Position numbers and translations under genes: made by a program
Shown: piece by piece, positions 15,042 through 19,417 of the stretch
Position numbering within the stretch: the stretch's first letter is position 1
How the letters are laid out: each line of letters begins with the position of its first letter
The notes under the pieces: model-generated
Told to the model about the DNA's origin: nothing
The model's input: the letters and a program-made list of their open reading frames with translations, nothing else
Databases searched by the model: none
Assembly (NCBI GenBank): GCA_030590405.1
Contig: JAUUYO010000025.1
Coordinates: 1-19,417, forward strand
Origin: Kangiellaceae bacterium
Lineage (GTDB): Bacteria > Pseudomonadota > Gammaproteobacteria > Enterobacterales > Kangiellaceae
Direction: 5' to 3'
DNA: 19,417 nt

Positions 15042-16005
15042 TTTACTCAGCTCATTGCAGGATTTTGATCCAGACAAAAACTATGTTGCCGCGATCATAA
15101 TTACGACCGACGGTTCGACTTATCGCAAAACCGGCGCAATCATGCTCATTGAACAAAGCCTTAAATTTTGGGGGCTTTTAAGTGGTGGCTGCCTGGAAGG
15201 GGATATCGTAGCTCGCAGTCAAAAAGTATTTGCCCGGCAAAAGGATCAAATCATCAAATATAATATGCGTGATGAAGCGGATATGCTGTGGGGCATGGGA
15301 TCAGGCTGTGATGGTGAAATCAGTATTTTACTCAAATATCTACCCGCCAACCAACAGCATTTTAATTTTTTTTTCAGCTTAAAACTATTGAATAGCGGAA
15401 CCAGCCTGTACTTGTTACTTGATCTTAAAAACAATCATCAGATCCGTTTTGAGCCACAAGCTAACCCTGATATAAAAATTTCTGATTCAGATGCTCTACT
15501 CTCTATTCCCTTAAACGCCCCCCATCATTTACTTATTTGTGGTGGCTCACCGGATGTCCCTCCTGTGACTGCAATCGCCAATCAAATCGGTTGGAAAACA
15601 ACTGTGATCGACCATCGTCAAGATTATGCAGATAAAAATAAATTTCCTTTTGCCGATCACATCGAACATATAAAGCGTTCCGCCTGGAAAAACTTTGAGT
15701 TACACCCTTTTGACAGCGCGATTATGATGAGCCACCAATTTGAGCGAGATCAAGCTTACCTGACGCGGCTAATTGAAAGTCCCATTGCTTATTTAGGATT
15801 GTTAGGTCCAACTAAAAGACGGGATAAATTACTGGAGCAATGTGGCACTCAGTTTTCTGAACATGAAGGCCGAATTTTTGCGCCGATCGGCTTGAATATT
15901 GGTGCAGATTCGCCAGAAACTATCGCGCTGGCAATCATCAGTGAAATCCAGGCGGTGCTCAATGACAAGCAAGTTGGCTTTTGTTATCGCGATCCAACCC
16001 GATGA
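15034..16005 (+). CDS. XdhC-family molybdenum cofactor maturation protein
   Basis: XdhC proteins bind the molybdenum cofactor, help install its terminal sulfido ligand and hand it to the hydroxylase apoenzyme. This 323-residue protein has both parts: the N-terminal XdhC/CoxI domain with TTDGSTYRKTGAIML, GLLSGGCLEGD (Cys53) and GMGSGCDGE (Cys92), and the C-terminal Rossmann-type domain with LLICGGSPDVPPV (about residues 167-179), YLGLLGPTKRRDKLL and APIGLNIGADSPETIALAIISEI. It overlaps the preceding gene by 8 bases and the next by 4 (ATGA), so translation is coupled; GGAAG lies 8 bases before its ATG. The residues in between (about 105-155) are poorly conserved. The family is clear; the specific enzyme served is inferred from the operon. 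Confidence 0.94.
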   Translation: MRSLLSSLQDFDPDKNYVAAIIITTDGSTYRKTGAIMLIEQSLKFWGLLSGGCLEGDIVARSQKVFARQKDQIIKYNMRDEADMLWGMGSGCDGEISILLKYLPANQQHFNFFFSLKLLNSGTSLYLLLDLKNNHQIRFEPQANPDIKISDSDALLSIPLNAPHHLLICGGSPDVPPVTAIANQIGWKTTVIDHRQDYADKNKFPFADHIEHIKRSAWKNFELHPFDSAIMMSHQFERDQAYLTRLIESPIAYLGLLGPTKRRDKLLEQCGTQFSEHEGRIFAPIGLNIGADSPETIALAIISEIQAVLNDKQVGFCYRDPTR

Positions 16006-16619
16006 AAAAATTATCACCAGCAAAACTGGGTATCGTGATTATCGCAGCAGGTAATTCCTCCCGTTTGGGTCAAGCAAAACAGTTAGTAGAAATCGCAGGG
16101 GTTAGCTTACTACAACAAAGTATTAATATAGCTAAGCGATTCAGCGAAAATTCTGTTTGTGTTTTAGGCTATGAGGCAGAGCGATTGGAAACAAAATTAA
16201 AATATTCGACCAGCAAAATTCTAATTAATGAAAGTTGGCAACAAGGCATGGGTAGCTCAATCTCGTGTGGTGTTAATTTTTTGTCGGATAAAATTGATGC
16301 GGTGATGATTTTATTATGCGATCAATATCGCTTAACTGGATCAGATTTAGAACGGTTAATTCAAACCTGGCAAAGTAATCCGCAAAAAATAGTTGCCAGT
16401 CAATATTTTGAAAAAAAATGCAATAAACTCATCAAAGGTGCGCCAGCGATCTTTCCAAAACCATATTTTGCGTCACTGATGGCATTAAAAGAAAAAGGGG
16501 CACGGGATATTTTAAAAAAAAATCAAACCCGTGTGACTGCCGTTTTATTGAAAAATGCGGCTTTTGATTTAGATACTAAAGATGATTTAACCGAATTTAA
16601 GGAATATTCCTACAGGTAA
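16002..16619 (+). CDS. MobA/MocA-like nucleotidyltransferase for molybdenum cofactor
   Basis: Probably CTP:molybdopterin cytidylyltransferase, which makes the dinucleotide cofactor used by molybdenum hydroxylases. The 205-residue protein has the NTP-binding signature IIAAGNSSRLGQAKQL (residues ~13-28, Lys26 being the usual phosphate-contacting lysine), QGMGSSISCGV, the metal-binding LLCDQYRL, a GAPAIFPKPYF loop, GARDIL and FDLDTKDDL. These match the MocA group rather than guanylyl-specific MobA, in line with the downstream enzyme type, which carries MCD in characterised members. The start is the ATG at 16002, overlapping the xdhC stop as ATGA; an upstream in-frame TTG at 15981 is rejected. 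The reading frame runs to 16619, 28 bases before the next gene. Confidence 0.88.
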   Translation: MKKLSPAKLGIVIIAAGNSSRLGQAKQLVEIAGVSLLQQSINIAKRFSENSVCVLGYEAERLETKLKYSTSKILINESWQQGMGSSISCGVNFLSDKIDAVMILLCDQYRLTGSDLERLIQTWQSNPQKIVASQYFEKKCNKLIKGAPAIFPKPYFASLMALKEKGARDILKKNQTRVTAVLLKNAAFDLDTKDDLTEFKEYSYR

Positions 16620-16635
16620 AAGAGAACAAATAAAT

Positions 16636-16640
16636 AGGAG
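16636..16640 (+). promoter_or_regulatory. Strong ribosome binding site of the 2Fe-2S subunit
   Basis: AGGAG seven bases before the ATG at 16648, the best such site in the operon. It may raise translation of the enzyme subunits over the maturation genes upstream. Confidence 0.6.
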
Positions 16641-16647
16641 AACAACA

Positions 16648-17112
16648 ATGATTGAACTCACAATAAACGGTAGTGTACATCAGCTCGATGCCTCTGCGGA
16701 GATGCCTTTGTTATGGGCATTACGCGATATTATCAAACTGACTGGCAGTAAATACGGTTGTGGCAAAGGTCTTTGTGGCGCTTGTACCGTACATATTGAT
16801 GGTGAGGCAACACGCTCTTGTGTTTTACCGATCTCCGCCGCTGTTGGTAAACAGGTCACTACCATCGAAGGTTTATCAGAAAATGCTGATCACCCTTTGC
16901 AACAGGCCTGGATGGAACTCAATGTACCGCAATGCGGTTACTGCCAAACCGGACAAATCATGTCGGCCGCTTCACTGCTAAACAAAAACCCGCAACCTTC
17001 CGATCAGGATATCGATCAGGCGATGTCTGGAAATCTTTGCCGATGCGGTACTTATCCACGAATTCGCTCGGCGATCCACAAGGCCGCAAAACTTGCCAGG
17101 GAGGTAAAATAG
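16648..17112 (+). CDS. 2Fe-2S subunit of molybdenum hydroxylase (isoquinoline 1-oxidoreductase alpha-type)
   Basis: Small electron-transfer subunit of 154 residues. The N-terminal plant-ferredoxin-type domain binds one 2Fe-2S cluster through Cys38, Cys43, Cys46 and Cys58 (YGCGKGLCGACTVHIDG). The C-terminal helical domain binds the second, next to the molybdenum site, through Cys96, Cys99, Cys131 and Cys133 (PQCGYCQTGQIM and NLCRCGTYPRIR). All eight ligands are present and the length is normal. No signal peptide is seen, so it would leave the cytoplasm, if at all, bound to the Tat-targeted large subunit. The next gene starts one base after its stop. The IorA-type call rests on the separate small subunit, the pairing and the motifs; the substrate is unknown. 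Confidence 0.95.
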   Translation: MIELTINGSVHQLDASAEMPLLWALRDIIKLTGSKYGCGKGLCGACTVHIDGEATRSCVLPISAAVGKQVTTIEGLSENADHPLQQAWMELNVPQCGYCQTGQIMSAASLLNKNPQPSDQDIDQAMSGNLCRCGTYPRIRSAIHKAAKLAREVK

Positions 17113-17113
17113 T

Positions 17114-19417
17114 ATGAGTTTTCTCAATAAAATTGGGGTCATCACCAATCAAAGTACGAGCGATAAGCAATCGCAGCACAATTCTGAAACATTGCTCGAA
17201 ACAGCTATCATACAAAATATCAGTCGGCGGCGATTTATCAAAGGGGTCGGCCTGACCGGCTCAAGTTTAGTCATTGGAATGCAATTATCTTGCGTCAGCA
17301 ATCAATCAGAAAATAGCGATGAATTTTCCCCCGATGTGTTTATTTCCATGGATAAAGAAGGCACCGTGACCATCATTTCCCATCGCTCGGAAATGGGACA
17401 AGGCATTAAAAGTTCATTGCCGCTATTGGTTGCTGATGAAATGGAATGTGATTGGGATCGCGTGGTGGTTAAACAAGCGTTGGGAGATACCAAATACGGC
17501 AGCCAGAATACCGATGGCTCTCGTAGCGTCAGACGATTTTATTATCGTCTGAAACAAGCAGGGGCAACCGCACGCTCTATGTTACAAACGGCTGCCGCGC
17601 AAGTTTGGAAGGTCAGCCCGGATCAAGTCACCATTTATAACCATCAGGCAAAACTGGCTAACAGCTCTGAGACTCTGGATTTTTCTCAGTTGGTCGAAAT
17701 CGCTGCCAAACTACCAGTACCAGATAAGGCAAACTTAAAGTTAAAAACCGAAGCAGAGCATCGCTACGTCGGTAAACAGGATATGAAAATTATCGATGCT
17801 AAGGACATGGTCACAGGAAAAGCCATCTATGGATTTGATGTGACGCTCGATGGCATGAAATATTCGGTGATTGCCAGACCGCCGGTATTGTTTGGTAAAG
17901 TGAAATCTTATGATGCCAGCGAAACTCTCAAAATTCCCGGCGTCATCAAAGTGGTTGAAATGCCTGCATTATCAGCTCCCGCCGCTTTTAACATGTTAGG
18001 CGGCATAGCGGTGATCGCCGAAAATACCTGGGCCGCGATACAAGGCAGAGACAAGCTGGTCATCGAATGGGAGCATGGCGACAATGCCGTTTATAATACT
18101 CGCGAATATGAAAATAATTTTATCGAAGCGCTAAAAAATCCACCGCATACTGTGAGAAACAGAGGTGATTGGGACAAAGCCAAACAAACCGCCGATCAAG
18201 TCATCAGCCATGATTATCATGTGGGCAGCTTAGCCCATGCCATGATGGAGCCACCAGCGGCAACTGCGGTGGTTTCAGAAAATGGCGTCGATGTGTGGAC
18301 TTGCACTCAAACCCCACAAGCTGCGCAGCGAAATGCCATGGCGGTGATGGACATTCCCAAACGAAAGGCCGCGACGGTAAAAATTAACGTCACTTTACTG
18401 GGCGGCGCTTTTGGCCGAAAATCAAAACCTGACTATGTATCTGAAGCGGTTTATCTGGCCAATGAAACTCAACTACCGATCAAAGTTTTATGGACCCGTG
18501 AAGATGAAATCAAACATGGTTATTATCATTCCCCCAGTTATCAAACACTCTCCGCGGCTTTTGATAAGTCAGGCAAAGCCACAGGGTGGTATCATGGCAT
18601 GGTCAATCATCCGATCGGCTCAATCTTTGATCCCAGCACCAAGCAAGCCGGTAGCGCTAATTTGGGTCAAGCTGATATGCCATTTGATCTGCCCAATATA
18701 AAAATAACTAACGGGGAAAGTGATACCTTTATGCGAATTGGTTGGCTACGATCGGTGACCAATATTAACAACGCTTTTGCGGTGAGTTCATTCGCTGATG
18801 AAATGGCAGTGCATTCTGGGGTTGATCCCAAAGATTATTTGTTATCCCTGATCGGCAAAGATCAGCATATTGATCTCAGTAAAGATGAATGTAAATACAG
18901 TAATTACGGCGAAAAATCTGATGACTTCCCAATTGATACCGCAAGATTAAAAAATGTGATTAATGTGGTCGCAGAAAATGCCAACTGGGGTAAAAAATTA
19001 CCAAAAGGCCACGGCATTGGTATTGCCGCTCACCGAAGTTTTTGCAGTTATATCGCAACGATCGTCGAAGTATCAATGAAAAAAGGCAAAGTCCAGATCG
19101 AAAAAGTTTATTATGCCGTTGATGCAGGCAAAGTGATCAACCCCGATAGAGTTCGCTCACAGATGGAAGGGGCGGCAATTTTTTCAACCTCGAATGCTTA
19201 TTATGGAGAGATCACGGCAAACAATGGCATTGTCGAGCAAAGTAATTTTCATGATTATCAATTAGCCCGATTCGGCCAGGTGCCGGAAGTTAATGTGGAT
19301 ATTGTTAAAAGTGAACATCTACCGGCAGGAGTCGGGGAGCCAGGCGTTCCACCATTTGCCCCGGCACTGTGTAATGCAATTTATAATGCCAGCGGTAAAC
19401 GATATCGACGTTTGCCT
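17114..19417 (+). CDS. Molybdopterin-binding subunit of molybdenum hydroxylase (isoquinoline 1-oxidoreductase beta-type), 3' end cut
   Basis: Catalytic large subunit; 768 codons are in the window and the frame is open at the edge, where GKRYRRLP resembles the last residues of the family, so little is missing. A twin-arginine motif S37-R38-R39-R40-F41-I42-K43 with a hydrophobic stretch to about residue 59 predicts Tat export of the folded enzyme. Family motifs follow: HRSEMGQGIKSSLPLLVADE, QNTDGSRSVRR, VGSLAHAMMEPPAATA, TCTQTPQAAQ, LLGGAFGRKSKPDY, and AGVGEPGVPP with Glu742, the expected catalytic base near the molybdenum. This layout (cofactor-binding subunit with Tat signal, no FAD subunit) is typical of IorB-type enzymes, which oxidise N-heterocycles or aldehydes and pass electrons to an envelope acceptor. 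AGGGAGG lies nine bases before the ATG. The n-region before the arginines is unusually long (36 residues). Substrate and electron acceptor cannot be told. Confidence 0.94.
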   Translation, partial: MSFLNKIGVITNQSTSDKQSQHNSETLLETAIIQNISRRRFIKGVGLTGSSLVIGMQLSCVSNQSENSDEFSPDVFISMDKEGTVTIISHRSEMGQGIKSSLPLLVADEMECDWDRVVVKQALGDTKYGSQNTDGSRSVRRFYYRLKQAGATARSMLQTAAAQVWKVSPDQVTIYNHQAKLANSSETLDFSQLVEIAAKLPVPDKANLKLKTEAEHRYVGKQDMKIIDAKDMVTGKAIYGFDVTLDGMKYSVIARPPVLFGKVKSYDASETLKIPGVIKVVEMPALSAPAAFNMLGGIAVIAENTWAAIQGRDKLVIEWEHGDNAVYNTREYENNFIEALKNPPHTVRNRGDWDKAKQTADQVISHDYHVGSLAHAMMEPPAATAVVSENGVDVWTCTQTPQAAQRNAMAVMDIPKRKAATVKINVTLLGGAFGRKSKPDYVSEAVYLANETQLPIKVLWTREDEIKHGYYHSPSYQTLSAAFDKSGKATGWYHGMVNHPIGSIFDPSTKQAGSANLGQADMPFDLPNIKITNGESDTFMRIGWLRSVTNINNAFAVSSFADEMAVHSGVDPKDYLLSLIGKDQHIDLSKDECKYSNYGEKSDDFPIDTARLKNVINVVAENANWGKKLPKGHGIGIAAHRSFCSYIATIVEVSMKKGKVQIEKVYYAVDAGKVINPDRVRSQMEGAAIFSTSNAYYGEITANNGIVEQSNFHDYQLARFGQVPEVNVDIVKSEHLPAGVGEPGVPPFAPALCNAIYNASGKRYRRLP

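Overview
The window looks like chromosomal DNA of a gammaproteobacterium with moderately low GC. Housekeeping gene order supports this: prfB-lysS with the classic RF2 frameshift, secA followed by mutT, and a FabY-type initiating ketoacyl synthase as described in Pseudomonas. A marine lineage near Oceanospirillales or Kangiella is my guess, not something the sequence proves. I see no phage genes, transposase, CRISPR array, rRNA or tRNA.

Layout. Bases 1-2796 (minus): prfB (RF2, intact +1 frameshift site) then lysS, which runs off the left edge about a dozen residues before its end. 2890-3354 (plus): a small lipoprotein of unknown function. 3425-6663 (minus): secA then mutT. 6942-8132 (plus): a stand-alone type II (SufS/CsdA-like) cysteine desulfurase. 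8170-11729 (minus): three genes in a row, a DJ-1/PfpI-AraC regulator, an exported DsbA-type protein with a SurA-like N-terminal part, and an unusual protein with a response-regulator receiver domain, one membrane span and a predicted periplasmic domain with two cysteines. 11890-13734 (plus): fabY, divergent from the AraC-type gene. 13843-14382 (minus): a TlpA-like thioredoxin lipoprotein. 14553-19417 (plus): a tightly packed five-gene operon, SufU-like scaffold, XdhC, MocA-like nucleotidyltransferase, 2Fe-2S subunit and molybdopterin-binding subunit of an isoquinoline-oxidoreductase-type molybdenum hydroxylase; the last gene runs off the right edge almost complete.

How the genes fit together. 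The right-hand operon reads as a self-contained maturation and enzyme unit: an Fe-S or sulfur-handling scaffold, the Mo-cofactor sulfuration chaperone, the likely cytidylyltransferase for the dinucleotide cofactor, and the two enzyme subunits, the large one with a Tat signal. The SufS-like desulfurase in the same window is a plausible sulfur donor, but that link is inference. The DsbA-like, TlpA-like and receiver-domain proteins together give the area an envelope thiol-redox flavour.

The most unusual items are the membrane-anchored receiver protein, the SufU-type scaffold dedicated to a molybdenum hydroxylase operon, a perfect dyad in the leader of that operon, and three GTAG-headed palindromic REP-like elements in intergenic gaps.
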